64,000 bases of DNA. Source: Echinometra lucunter (Eukaryota > Echinodermata > Echinoidea > Camarodonta > Echinometridae). Of this stretch, positions 1 through 10,388 are shown in pieces (the stretch's first letter is position 1; each line of letters starts with the position of its first letter). The position numbers and the translations under genes are program-made. The stretch covers positions 23,021,609-23,085,608 of the forward strand of contig CM057167.1 of NCBI GenBank assembly GCA_029962745.1, written 5' to 3'. The notes below the pieces were generated by a model, which did no database searches, had not been told where the DNA came from, and saw only the letters and a list, made by a program, of their open reading frames with translations.

Positions 1-147
1 ATATTTTTATGTACTCTTGATACATGACCCTGGTGCCCCACACCATGTTCAAAGGCTGGACCCACGTTACTCTTCCGAATTTAAGTCGTAATTGAAGTGA
101 AAAGTGATAAGCTTAAAACTTCCCGTGTTTTCGTTGCAATTTTCTAG

Positions 148-562
148 GAACGGCAGAAGAGAGGGGCATTGTCAAATGGCAACGCCTCTCGGGTGATGGG
201 GAGGACGACTCCCTTAGTGAAAAGGTGAACGAACTCGTCAACAAATGCTACCAGCTGCCTTGGTTATTAACATGGGTCATCAACAGAGTGCCTTGCTTCT
301 CGTATTGGCCAATGTGTCCGAATTTCACCGGCTGCTGCAGATGCAGACGAAAGAAACAACGTGGTAATTTGAGATTTTTTTTCACCTATGTTTTGTTGAC
401 CTTATGTTTTTATTCGATGTTCGTATTCTTTCAATAACTGTAACAATTGTCTGTAAATATGTGATTTTGATGATCCAATAAAACACAAAAATTAAAAAAA
501 GATCCCTCATATACTGTTCAGTACAATTTCCAATTCCTTAACTCCTAGCCCTCTCTCTCTCC

Positions 563-635
<73 letters not shown>

Positions 636-1243
636 TCTATCTATCTATCTTCTTATCTAGCAGTCAATGTCATTCTCCAAACTTCCATTCCTCCGCAAAC
701 TGCTGTCGGTTTATTATTTAGTTGTGAATATTTACGCCTCTTTTTTTTTTTTTTTTTGGTATCCTTTTCTCAGTGATTTTGCTTTTATTTTCATTAAACT
801 ATTTTGATAATAGCTTTTACTTGAACTACTGTATGTTAAGTATTTCGATGGAATTTGACAGTGACAAAAACTGAAAAGTCACACTTATTTCGTTCACATG
901 GGCAGGGTTCGATTGATTGAAGGTATGAAGTAGAACATCGTGCAGCTGCCAGTTAACTACAGTATAATTTTCGTACTTGTTGAATAAAATGGGTACTAAG
1001 CAATTAGGTGTCATCGGAAATTGTATTTGTTTTAATCTTCTTATTCTCACCCCCTTCACTTCCTTGCTCTTATTCTTAAAATCTCTCTTTGTAACTCCTT
1101 TTTACTCCCCCCCCCCTCCCCCATCTCTTTTCTTTCTTTCCCTTTCTCTGCCTTTAATGATTCTTTTTTTTTCCCCTTTCACTTTAGACCCGGAACAACC
1201 AGAAGGAGTGGTAAACGTCACATCAGACTCGACAACGCTCTGA
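148..1243 (+). CDS. C-terminal two exons of an unrecognised gene (partial)
   Basis: Two exons join in phase: 148-363 (acceptor TTTCTAG, donor GTAATT) and 1188-1243 (acceptor CACTTTAG). The split codon gives Asp and the frame ends at TGA 1241-1243. Together they encode about 89 residues of the C terminus; the rest lies upstream of the window. Visible features are an acidic stretch (GDGEDDSLSEKV), a Trp/Leu-rich segment (LPWLLTWVINRVPCFSYW), a Cys cluster (CPNFTGCCRC) followed by the basic run RRKKQR, and a tail ending STTL. The Cys-plus-basic cluster would suit a membrane-proximal, perhaps palmitoylated tail, and the final T-T-L fits a class I PDZ ligand; both are inferences. I do not recognise the family. 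The agreement of splice sites, phase and stop makes the exon pair likely real. Confidence 0.6.
364..1187 (+). other. Intron of the 5'-most gene
   Basis: Bounded by donor GTAATT and acceptor CACTTTAG. It contains a CT-rich microsatellite (about 550-652) grading into TATC repeats, a T run near 740 and a pyrimidine-rich stretch from about 1040 to the acceptor. No coding signal is seen. Confidence 0.5.
550..652. repeat. (CT)n/(CTAT)n microsatellite
   Basis: Nearly uninterrupted CT dinucleotides for about 70 bp followed by CTAT tetranucleotides. Simple repeat inside the intron of the first gene. Confidence 0.9.
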
Positions 1244-1737
1244 TTCACCACGATTATGATCAGTATTGATTTTAAATGGAGAAGACAAGGTATTCAATCT
1301 GTAAACGGTCCCATGCCATAATAGATAAAGATATCCCAGTAGATTCATAGTTCTTGAGACCAGCAGTCCATTCGACCGACAACTCATGAGAACGTCAATG
1401 TCGGGTTAAGAACCCGCCGCGTTGTCCGAAGTCCGTATAGGACTGACATGTCGGTCTTATCATGGGCTTTATAGGGGATTATGATGACTCAGTGTTTATC
1501 ATGTGTATGAACAAAAATCAGTTTCTTATACCCGATGTGTAACAACTTTCAACATTATTATTTCATATTGAATAAGGATATTACCGGAGGCTAACAGCCC
1601 AAGAGACGGACTATATACATTTTAAATCCTCAGAAAATTATCAGATGGCTAGCGAGTTATCATTTTGTCTTGCTGGGGTCGTTGGCCTTACGAACCCACT
1701 TTTCACCAGGCCCGACAGATCGGTGACAACCCATTTC

Positions 1738-1988
1738 ACCGAAGGCCCGCGAGGCCGAAAATAGCAAATTGTAATCTATAATGTACATTGCTCTGACCAA
1801 TGCCTGTGCCAGAAAGAAGTTTTAAAGTATTAAGGGCAGCGGAAAGTTTTTCATTGAAGGTGTGGGACATCCGGAAACGAGGACCAAACATGCTAAAGGA
1901 GACATAATTATTTTATGTACCAATAGCGCATCATTTTGTGATGAAGGAAAATACGATACGAGAAAAGTCGGCCTCGCGGGCCTTCGGT
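1738..1988. mobile_element. MITE, family with ACCGAAGGCCCGCGAGGCCGA ends (copy 1)
   Basis: The left end reads ACCGAAGGCCCGCGAGG and the right end is its reverse complement, CCTCGCGGGCCTTCGGT. The interior (GAGACATAATTATTTTAT and neighbours) is shared with a second copy at 20383-20628. Similarity continues a little outside the inverted repeats (GTGACAAC on the left, CAAGTGGGCGGAC on the right), so the true ends may lie slightly further out. Non-autonomous, no coding. Confidence 0.65.
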
Positions 1989-2361
1989 CAAGTGGGCGGA
2001 CGACAGATCAACATTTTCGGTCTCATGACTTTGTAAGCTCTATGTCTCATAGCCGGTAATGAACACTCACCAGTTATTATTTTCTCTTCTCAAATGATGA
2101 AATAAAGTTTTCCAGCATCTGATTAATATGTACAATTAATCCCATTTTCATTTTATTAGGAGTGAGAAGATACGAAGAATTTATGGGTTTTCGATTCTGT
2201 TGTTATTTGTTGTTATGATGTATAACTTGCTTCGATATATTACGTATATTGTATTTGGTTAAAAGATGATGGAACTATTGTGGGGATATAACAAGGCTAT
2301 TTTGTAAGATTTGGCTGCTAAATGTATAACGGTGAGAGTGCTGGTGTGTCCCTATTCTATA

Positions 2362-2367
2362 AATAAA
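2362..2367 (+). terminator. Candidate polyadenylation signal AATAAA
   Basis: Canonical AATAAA about 1.1 kb after the stop codon of the first gene. A second AATAAA at 2486-2491 is an alternative. Confidence 0.4.
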
Positions 2368-2679
2368 CTGTCTTTCATAATTGTGCACGGGAACTATTTA
2401 TATTTACGAATCCACTGTTAAGTTTCATTTTTTACCTTGTACGATGCAGACTTTGTATTTTGTTTATATTATGTTGGAAATGGAAAATAAACGAAATGAA
2501 ATGAAATGAAATATGTGGTTGAACATTACTGTAAGGAATAAGTGGGTTTATTACAACATTCTTTTGAACTCAGTAAGAATTATACAGTCATAATTGTATA
2601 GCTTGTACAAAATGACGGTTTAAAGGATGCTGCTTTGTTTCACTTTACTATATAGACCTTGTTTTGTCAAGTAAGTCTA

Positions 2680-3310
2680 TTTTTATGCCCACGCCCACCG
2701 AACATGGTGTTGATGGCATGATTTAAGGGTACGTTGTCCGTCCGTCCGTGCCGCTTCTTCGAAAAATATATAAAAAGATATATCAAGAACCGTTAATTGT
2801 ATATGAACTTCAAACTTGGCCCAAGTATGGCATCACCATCACCATAGGAACATGGCCATACGCAGCGGGGGGGGGGGGGGCAGTTGCCCCCCCCCCCCCA
2901 TAAATTTTGAAAACTTACATTTTTTTTTTTACTGAAAATTTTTAATAAAATCCACGAAAAGTGTGCACCAAATCTTTCGATTTCACTTTTAAAAATGCAA
3001 ACGCGTCCTCGTAAACAGCTCGGTCGCTTCGCTCCCTCGCTTTCAAACTTCTTCGAAAATTTTTACGCGTCTTGCCCCCCCCCCCCAGGGAAAAATTTAT
3101 GCGTACGGCCCTGCATAGGAAGACGATCTGATTAGACACTGGATTACGTAGGTGAAAGGTCAAAGGTCACAGAGGTCACTATGCGCGAAATTAAGATTTG
3201 TTAGCTTTGTTATCACTATATTTCAATTACATGTCCGCATGACTATGAGGAGAAAAAGTGATAAGACTTATATAGGGGTTGTTAGGTCATAGGTCAAAGA
3301 TCCTTGAGGG
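2680..3310. repeat. Dispersed repeat with GTCCGTCCG head and AGGTCAAAGGTCA body (copy 1)
   Basis: Starts with a TATGCCCACGCCCACC-type head, then a GTCCGTCCGTCCG run, a section about a strand that would anneal to other copies (ACTTCAAACTTGG), and AGGTCA half-sites. Related sequence occurs near 11.48-12.06, 29.87-29.99, 30.48-30.94 and 32.04-32.38 kb. It is interrupted by a younger MITE at 2851-3113. Class not identified. Confidence 0.55.
2851..3113. mobile_element. hAT-like MITE with G/C tracts, 8-bp TSD (copy 1)
   Basis: The tips CATGGCCATACGCA and (reverse complement) CAGGGCCGTACGCA form imperfect terminal inverted repeats. CATAGGAA stands directly on both sides (2843-2850 and 3114-3121), an 8-bp target-site duplication. 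The CAGGG tip fits the YARNG rule of hAT ends. Long G and C runs lie just inside both ends. The insertion splits an older dispersed repeat. A diverged copy is at 32570-32805. Confidence 0.75.
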
Positions 3311-4514
3311 CTTGAGGTAACACGTTTTTTTTTATTCTAATTATCAAAAGAACAGTTTGAGCCATGAATTTAACTGAATATAGGGTGGAGCCATATTAGG
3401 AGATACCGTTGCATTCAACTTGTTTTACGACGGTTTTATCCCTTTGAATATTTTTAGAATTTTCCATTTATGAATTTGAAGAGCCAGTGTATATGTGAAT
3501 TCATTAAGCTTATTGACTTTCATGTCGTTTCGTAGGTGGTTCTGTGGCTGGGGGAGGGGGGGGGGGCCTGGTCGATGATGCCTATCTCCCCTATTTATTT
3601 GAAATTCAGTGAAGATTCCGTGATACTTGATATGGTTCATTTCAGTTGAAAGACTTTGATAACATATCCTTAAATTTCACAGCACAAACGTATGTTTCAT
3701 AGATAAGATGCGAATTTTTAAATATTTTTGTTTTCAGCTGAGGTATCATCTGCATACATGAAAGTAGGAGCCGTCTTGTTTTTCGTAACTATACTTGGGA
3801 TCACCAGGCCTCAGTCCACATGAAAAAAATAACAAATTCCTTCTCATCATCATCATAAATGAAGAACCTGAGTCATTTTCCATAGGACACAGACAGAATA
3901 ATTCCGGGAAAAGAATAATAGAACAATCAACGATTCCCTGAAAATATTGGTGAAAACATAATCGTGTTATCATTCTATTGCACAAGATTACGAAGAAAAA
4001 TGTTTCGATTTAGGTCAAATATAACGTTAACTGAAATTTAAAAGTGTAAGGTATATGGTATAAGTTTGGTATTTACCTTCATTTAATAGCATAAATGTTT
4101 ATACCTCTGTATATAAATGATTTTTATTATACTTGTACGTTGTTTTTTTTAATTTGTTGTACATTGACTGTGAAAGCCACTAAAGGAATTGCTTTGTTAA
4201 AACGAGTTCAAGTGAAACTACACGAAATAAAGGAGAAATTAAAAACACATGATGTTAATTTTTTTCAATGTCTACCCACATTATGAAAAAAAAAATGAAC
4301 TAACTCAGGTTGTGTAATATTATGGTGTTCAAATACGTTTATGGAAAAAAAGAGTGTGTAAATTAAGTTCGAAAGTATATTTTTGTACAGCGGTGTGCCT
4401 ATTAAACGTTTCACTTTCATACTCAATTGTCGTTTACTATTCTTTTCATTTGGTGTTTAAAAATTAATTTCCTTTTGTCTATCCCACATCTATATACATG
4501 TGATTATCTTTGGA
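3311..4514. other. Intergenic sequence, no gene seen
   Basis: AT-rich sequence with a short G run near 3552. Open frames here are short, start arbitrarily, and lack splice or family support. Nothing recognisable. Confidence 0.5.
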
Positions 4515-4820
4515 GTACACTCTAAAAAAGGATTGGTCAGAATGACCAAAATATGGGTCAATTCCAACCAAAGTTATTGGTGAATATGTGTCCGACCGAC
4601 ATATTGGTTAGAATAACCAATCCAAGACGGGTTGTCCTTTTCAACCAATAATATTGGTCATAATTCTAACCAATTTCCAGGTGGTTATTCCAATCAATAT
4701 AATTGTTGTCTTCATTTCTCAACTAATTTTTCTTGGTCATCTATAACCACTTATGTTTGGTCATGAATTTGGTTTTGCACCAATAACCAAATGCATTGGT
4801 TATGATAGCATGTTTTACAC

Positions 4821-4850
<30 letters not shown>
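4515..4850. repeat. Repeat built of ATTGGT/ACCAAT units with poly-A end
   Basis: ATTGGT or its complement ACCAAT recurs roughly every 20-40 bp in both orientations, giving many small foldbacks. The block begins ACACTCTAAAAAA and ends in an A run of about 28 (to 4850). It resembles a MITE with internal sub-repeats and has a tip similar to the element at 6948-7115. Confidence 0.5.
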
Positions 4851-4851
<1 letters not shown>

Positions 4852-5329
4852 CCATCTGCATATCACAGGAATTTTTCTATCAATCTCATTGCCCAGAGAG
4901 CTCGCAAATCACACAGCAACCTCTAATAGTCCTAACCTATCCTAATCCTACACTAACCTATTCCTATGATCCTACATCCTATCCCTAATTACTGGAATGT
5001 GATATCTATCATGATAATAGGGACTATACTGGAGTAATTGTTAAACTGATGATGTTTGAAGGTTTGCATGGTGGTACGGGTATTCGTAGAAAGGGTTTAC
5101 GGTTCACCATGTGGTAAGTCCTGAGGGACTATAGATAAAGTGGATAGAGATGGAGGTGAAATAGAGAGGCGAGAAAGTAGGAAAATTGGAGAGCAGAGTA
5201 TCTTTCGAGAACTGGGTGAAGTCCTAAAAAGGACTGTAAACCAGAAGAGGTGAGAGGATTGAGTTGGTGAAGAGATGAGGAGGCTTGAGTCGGCGAGAGG
5301 TGAGAAGACTTGAAGAGAAGACTCGACGT

Positions 5330-5530
5330 TTCGGGCAGCTTGACTGTCCGTTCACCGGGGAAATAACGAACCTTATTCCATTTTCGGACTAACGAACCTT
5401 CGGAATAATGAACCTTCGGAATAACGCCACAAAATGTTCGGATTAACGAACCCTTTTTCATTTTCGGACTAAGGAACATCTAGGTATACGCAATTTGCGT
5501 GTTTCGGAATAACGAACCTTCGGAACATCA
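5330..5530. repeat. Repeats of TTCGGAATAACGAACC
   Basis: The motif TTCGGA(A/C)TAACGAACC recurs at least five times with short spacers, flanked by purine-rich sequence (5110-5320). It is a known style of non-autonomous element in marine invertebrates. No coding. Confidence 0.5.
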
Positions 5531-5970
5531 CCCACCATAACAGAGAAGGAAGTGCCAAAATGATAAAGAAGATGGGGAAAGGGACTCGGGGACAAGAGGA
5601 ACATTTCATTTCATTTCATTTCATGAAAGTAGAGAAATGGTACTGCCAGCCAAAGTGCGACATATTCAATCAAACCTATTACAATTATAACTACATAATT
5701 TTTCTAATTACTTTTATGCTTAAAACTTTGTGATGATTTTTCCACAGAATTGAGCCCCCCCCCCCCCCATAACACAGTCCACTATTATGGGCATTTAAGA
5801 TCATGATTACGTAGGATGGGGTAGAACTTCCCCTCCCCGAAAAAACGTTCTAATAGATAAAGATTTTCGAACACAATAAAGGCGCTCCTCAATCTCTTCA
5901 GATTATTCGCGCAAGTCACTAGCTTTCGTATGTTTGGCGTATATAGGCTTCGGACTCGAAGCCTCCATAT

Positions 5971-6158
5971 TAGAGTACCTACATAAAGAGAGTAGCGACA
6001 TAGACGTCCTACTTCTTGGGAAACAAAATGGCGTTCAAATTCTTTCTATTTCGAACACCCGTTTGCTTATCGGAATTGAATAGAAATGTTGCGTAACAGG
6101 GAAACAAAATGGCGTTCAAATCTTGGGTTGTCGCTACTCTCTTTATGTAGGTACTCTA
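5971..6158. mobile_element. hAT-type MITE with TAGAGTACCTACAT ends, 8-bp TSD (copy 1)
   Basis: A 188-bp element starting TAGAGTACCTACATAAAGAG and ending with the reverse complement of that. The 8-bp duplication CTCCATAT stands at 5963-5970 and 6159-6166. The TAGAG tip and 8-bp TSD fit the hAT superfamily. A second copy at 36481-36669 lies in the opposite orientation. Confidence 0.85.
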
Positions 6159-6947
6159 CTCCATATAGCTCACGAGCGACCTCTGGTGAAGATGATGTTA
6201 ATAGTGGTCATCATTAATATGGTTAAGGGTTAGTATCCATCTCCTAAGTTAGAGAGCTGCCGGTCGTGATTATTTGTAGTTATTCGCTAATATCAAGATA
6301 CGCAAGCAATCAATCGGAAAAAAAAAGAAAAGAAAGAAAGAGAGGGGGAGATAAATGCAATTTTCATGGAGAAGCCGGTGATCAGTAACTTTTCGAATGT
6401 ATGTGGGTGAGGGTGTCTTAAAGAAAAGTATTTCGGAGAAAATGGAAGCCGTTCGATGTAATGGTTGAAAACTTTACCCGATGGCTTTTTTTCTGAAAAA
6501 AAAAGACTTTATTTCATCACTGCACCAAATCTATAGCGGGAAGGAGGGGAGGAGGTCTCATAAACAAGAAAACTGCCCCGTTATAGGCATTTTCGTTCTT
6601 GAACGCCGTTGAGCGCAGCGCATCGAAGCCCAATGTGACAATGAAGAGTTTAACTTGATAGAGTGCATGGCGATGCTAGTTTTGATGACAATTTTTGTTC
6701 TGTTATTAATGTACCAAAATCAGCAAAACTTGTATGGCATTATACATAGATTGCGGGAGATGCAAATTACTGAATAATATCCTTTTGGGTATACTCTGGA
6801 CGCCCTTCGCGGGAGATACGTCGACATAGTTCATAAATCCTATAGCAGTAGCGTTATAGAAAAGAAAGAAAGAAAGAAAAAAAAAAAGGTGAACGAGCTG
6901 ACATTTCTGGAGTAAATTATGTAAACGTATCCTGTCATTGTAGGCTA

Positions 6948-7115
6948 CACTCTCAAAACACTGGTAACAAAAAAATAAGATTGGTAAATATATGAACCGA
7001 CCTACTGTTGGTTAAGAGAAATCTCCATTCGTTTTACATGCAATTTTCTTTTAACCAACAGTTGGTCGGTTCATGATTAACCAACCTTGTATTTTTTACC
7101 AGTGTTTTGAGAGTG
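6948..7115. mobile_element. Palindromic MITE, CACTCTCAAAACACTGGTAA ends
   Basis: CACTCTCAAAACACTGGTAA at the left is mirrored by TTACCAGTGTTTTGAGAGTG at the right, and the interior continues as an imperfect palindrome (GTTGGTTAA against TTAACCAAC). About 168 bp, no coding. The TSD is not clear. Confidence 0.75.
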
Positions 7116-7209
7116 ACAAAAAATTATGAATACTGTTTGATTTGTTCTTCTTCTTATTCTTCTTGGGAGTACTCCTCAACGAGGAGGAAGAGGGAGTGCG
7201 CAATATTGC

Positions 7210-7620
7210 TCGGTTAGTCCTTGAAGCTTGAGTCTTGGTTACAGATAAAATTGGTGGCTTGTAGTTTGAAAGTGTCGTTGTCGGCTATACTCTGGATATT
7301 GGGTGGTAGTGAGTTCCAGTCCTTGATGAAACAGTTGGTGAGGGTTGAGTATTGGATGAAGGAAGTTCCTGAAGTAAGTCTGGTGGCTCGTGTAGCTGGG
7401 GGCAGGTAGTCCGACACCGGCAGGGCCAAGTGCCCCCCCCCCCCCCCCCAAGGCCTTGTGCAATGTACTCACCCTCGAAACTTTCCTTCGAATCGAAAAC
7501 AGGTCCCAACCTAACCCCTGCATAAGTTTTGTAGCGCTGGTAGTTTGCCTGTAGTCATTGCATACCATTCTGGCAGCCCTTCTGTGGATTTTACCAATTT
7601 CGTGAATGTGTTCTTTTGTA
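7210..7620 (-). pseudogene. LINE (CR1/Jockey-like) 3' ORF fragment
   Basis: On the minus strand the sequence reads IHRRAARMVCNDYRQ, then GLGWDLFSIRRK, then STLHKAL. After a poly-C tract it continues in another frame with SFIQYSTLTNCFIKDWNSLP. These match the usual C-terminal region of CR1/Jockey-type reverse-transcriptase ORFs (RRAARFV.NDY ... LGW..L..RR ... F..R.I.DWN.LP). The 17-base C run at 7433-7449 breaks the frame. A decayed 3' fragment, not a host gene. Confidence 0.65.
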
Positions 7621-7860
7621 TATGTTCAAAATTTAGTTATTTCTTCTTTTTTTTTTAAATGAAAAATAAAACTTGAACTCTTGAGTGAGCAAAATGAGCG
7701 CAAGAATTTTCACATTTCTTTTGATAATGAAAAATGTACTAGTGTAAAGGCCTACTAATACTGGTACAACTGTCATCATCTCTTCTAAACTAGGCTACCG
7801 TATATCGTTTCAATTTGTTATCCGGGCGTGGAAGTTGGGAGGCTGTACCCTGCGGCGACG

Positions 7861-8035
7861 GCAGCCGCGGATCCAGTTTGGAAATAGAGGGGGCGCAAAC
7901 GGCAAATTTGAAAATAGAGGGGGCTCAGACGACAATTTTCTTAGATATAGCTATACCTACATGTAAATGTGATTCTCACTAATTAGAGGAGATACGTGGG
8001 CGCCTCTTGCACCGGCCCACCTGGATCCGCCCTGC
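7861..8035. mobile_element. Putative MITE with CGGATCCAG ends
   Basis: CAGCCGCGGATCCAG at the left faces CTGGATCCGCCCTG at the right, an imperfect inverted repeat. The interior has duplicated AAATAGAGGGGGC. No clear TSD. Confidence 0.4.
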
Positions 8036-8429
8036 CAAGTGCACCGGTGAGTAAAACAAAATTAATGAGTCCTTACATTATTTGAACTTTTAATGCCAAA
8101 AAAGACTCACGGGCCTCAGTCCATTTCATATTTTGGGGGACACTCTTCAAAAGAGACACACACCAAAAATTCTGCTGACAAGCTAAAAATGAATGAATAA
8201 ATAAAAATAAAATCCTCAGCTTAAATTTTCGGGCCATTAATTTAAAAAAAAAGGGGGGAAAGGCCCTCAGCTTAAAGGGGGGGGGCATACCATATAATTG
8301 TCTCCCCCACACTTTCTTCCCTCGGCCCCAGATTGACGCCCATCGAGAAAAATGGATTTGATTCTAGGTGACATTAGGTCCTCAACATGCAATCTATATA
8401 TGTAAATGTGTCACAACATCATCTCCTAC

Positions 8430-9715
8430 GACCAGTGGCGTAATGAGCCAAAATATTGGGGGGGGGGGGGGAGGGGCTCAATCTTTGCGAGGAGCGAAGC
8501 GACCAATCCTGAGGGAGTGTACCGACCGAGCCGGGGGTACCCCCCCCCCCCTCTCACGATACGGAGCTTTTTCATTTTTTTTTTCGAATTAAAATGTGCA
8601 GTCTGCAAAATCTGGAAAGGAAATTCCAACTTCAGTTCAATTCAATTTTTATTTTTTCTCATTTCCAACAAAAGAAGTAAATATCATGAAAAATAAACAT
8701 TTGAAGTAGAATAAATGCAATATGAAACATCAGATTTGATGACATGTACTATAAAGCGTTTCATGAATCTACCGACGGGAAAAGGATTTTTTTTTTTCGT
8801 GAATTTGGAAACATGATTATGAAAACATGCAGCCCAAATAATCTTCGCAAGTTTCAAACAAAATGCCAACGTTACACAAAATACTTTATTACTTATGATA
8901 ATAATACAGACAAAGACAATATGAAATAAAAGGGACGAGCATGGAGAGGGTGTGATGCGGTGGGGTACCAGGGTTTTACTCCCACAGTGGCGTAGCTAGG
9001 ATTTAATTTTAGGGGGCGGTAGTGAGTACGCGAAGTGGGTGAATCACTTTGCGCGCTCCCTAAGGGGGAGGGCATAGGGGAGGGTGCAGGGGAGGGGGGG
9101 ATTTCCCCCCTCCCGCGCGAAGCGCGGAAGCTCCCACGTTTCTTTGAATTGTTCCTTGTCTGCTCTCGCTCTTCTTACGTTCTCTTACCTTTTTCTTTTC
9201 TCGCTCCAGCTTCTTTCCTTCTATTTTTTCCTTTTTTCTTTCTTTTTTGTTAGCGTTTTGCCACGGATGGGGCGACCGCCCCCATTGCCCCCCCCCCCCC
9301 CTTGGATACGTGGGCGCACTCCCATGGTAAAGGAGCTTTTTGCAATTATTGATGGTTTGCAACTCTGTAAAAGAACGCTATTTGGGACTGCAAATTTAAA
9401 GCCTGTGTCTAGTTTTGGTAAATCTAAGAATATTCATTATCAAAGTTTGAATCCATTGTCAGATAAAGAGATAAAACCAAGTGTTATATCATAAAACACA
9501 TTAGTATTGATATTATGCGTGTTTTCTGCCTTGCTATGCATGCTATTTGGGAAATTGTGAATGCGTTACTTAGCAGTAGAAAGGGAGTCTAGGGAAAAAT
9601 AATGAAATTCGCGTGATATCCGTAATGTAAAATTGAAAATAAACCATGGTTGAAATTTATTCTTTTTTGGGGGGGGGGGGGGGTGCTGACGCCCCCCCCC
9701 CCCCCCGCACGCCAG
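8430..9715. repeat. GC-tract-rich repeat cluster (CAGTGGCGTA type)
   Basis: Two starts reading CAGTGGCGTAATGAGCC (8432) and CAGTGGCGTAGCTAGG (8985) each lead into long G runs, then GCGAAGCG-type segments and C runs. They look like non-autonomous elements with G/C-tract ends, truncated or nested. Open frames here translate low-complexity sequence and are not genes. The remainder (9340-9660) shows nothing recognisable. Confidence 0.4.
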
Positions 9716-10367
9716 TGCCTACGACCCCCGATACTCATGACGCCCCAAAGATGTATTGGTGTGTCTTGAATTGAAATGACATGGTTTCATTGCACAAACA
9801 GGTCACATTGGACTGAACTCATGAGAAAGTGAAGTAAACGTAGGTACACGTGGTCTTGTATTTGCACCACAGTAGATTTACTTTGAGAACTAACTTTTAG
9901 AAGTATCAAAACAACTTTCCAGACGGAATCGTCCACAGGGTCAATACAAGGGGGGAGGGATATAATAGACTTGTTAATAACATTAAAAAATTAATCTTTG
10001 CCTCGAAATTTGGGAATCATTGACAGTTTGAAATTAAGAATGAAATTTCATTTGTATTGTTAACATAATTTTTATGTGTATACTTTTGATTTTGCTTGAA
10101 AATGGGAAGTTTAAGTTATATAAAATCTCGATATATTAATGGAATGGTTGGAATGTCGAGATCACTTTCAACTTGCCGCGCGAAACGTCGTCGATGCGCC
10201 ATATACACGTACACGTACACACTATATGCAGCAGCAGTACTATACTATCTGCGTGCATACTAGGAATTATGCACGGTATAAACGTGTAGGCTAAACATAC
10301 TATTGCAATTATAGCATTGTAAATTGAACAGAATGTTGATCAGATCATTGTTTGATTTGGAATGAAC
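9716..10367 (+). promoter_or_regulatory. Upstream region / possible promoter and 5' UTR of boule
   Basis: The interval ends at the boule start codon. CpG content rises near 10160-10230 (TTGCCGCGCGAAACGTCGTCG) followed by GTACACGTACACGTACAC, unlike the AT-rich surroundings, so transcription may start near here. No TATA box or initiator can be fixed with confidence. Confidence 0.3.
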
Positions 10368-10388
10368 ATGTCGGAATCACAAGCATCG
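10368..10388 (+). CDS. boule: boule exon 1 (start codon, MSESQAS)
   Basis: A short first coding exon: AACATG, seven codons, then donor GTAAGT. Its phase (0) matches exon 2. The short unconserved N terminus before the RRM is usual for boule. No competing ATG joins exon 2 as cleanly. Confidence 0.6.

Larger units (their letters stand above)
1244..2510 (+). other. Probable 3' UTR of the 5'-most gene
   Basis: Non-coding sequence after the TGA at 1241-1243, ending near two AATAAA hexamers (2362-2367 and 2486-2491). It contains a MITE around 1738-1988 with a GC-rich inverted-repeat end. The exact cleavage site cannot be read from the sequence. Confidence 0.4.

Noticed and set aside
7214..7568. Minus-strand frames around 7.2-7.6 kb as a host gene
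   Set aside because: The readable parts match LINE C-terminal sequence and are broken by a C run.
9035..9362. Lys/Glu-rich minus frame and its Phe/Leu-rich plus shadow
   Set aside because: Low-complexity pyrimidine-rich DNA; no homology.
8368..9494. Several open frames with Gly/Pro runs
   Set aside because: They read through G/C tracts of repeats in several frames at once.
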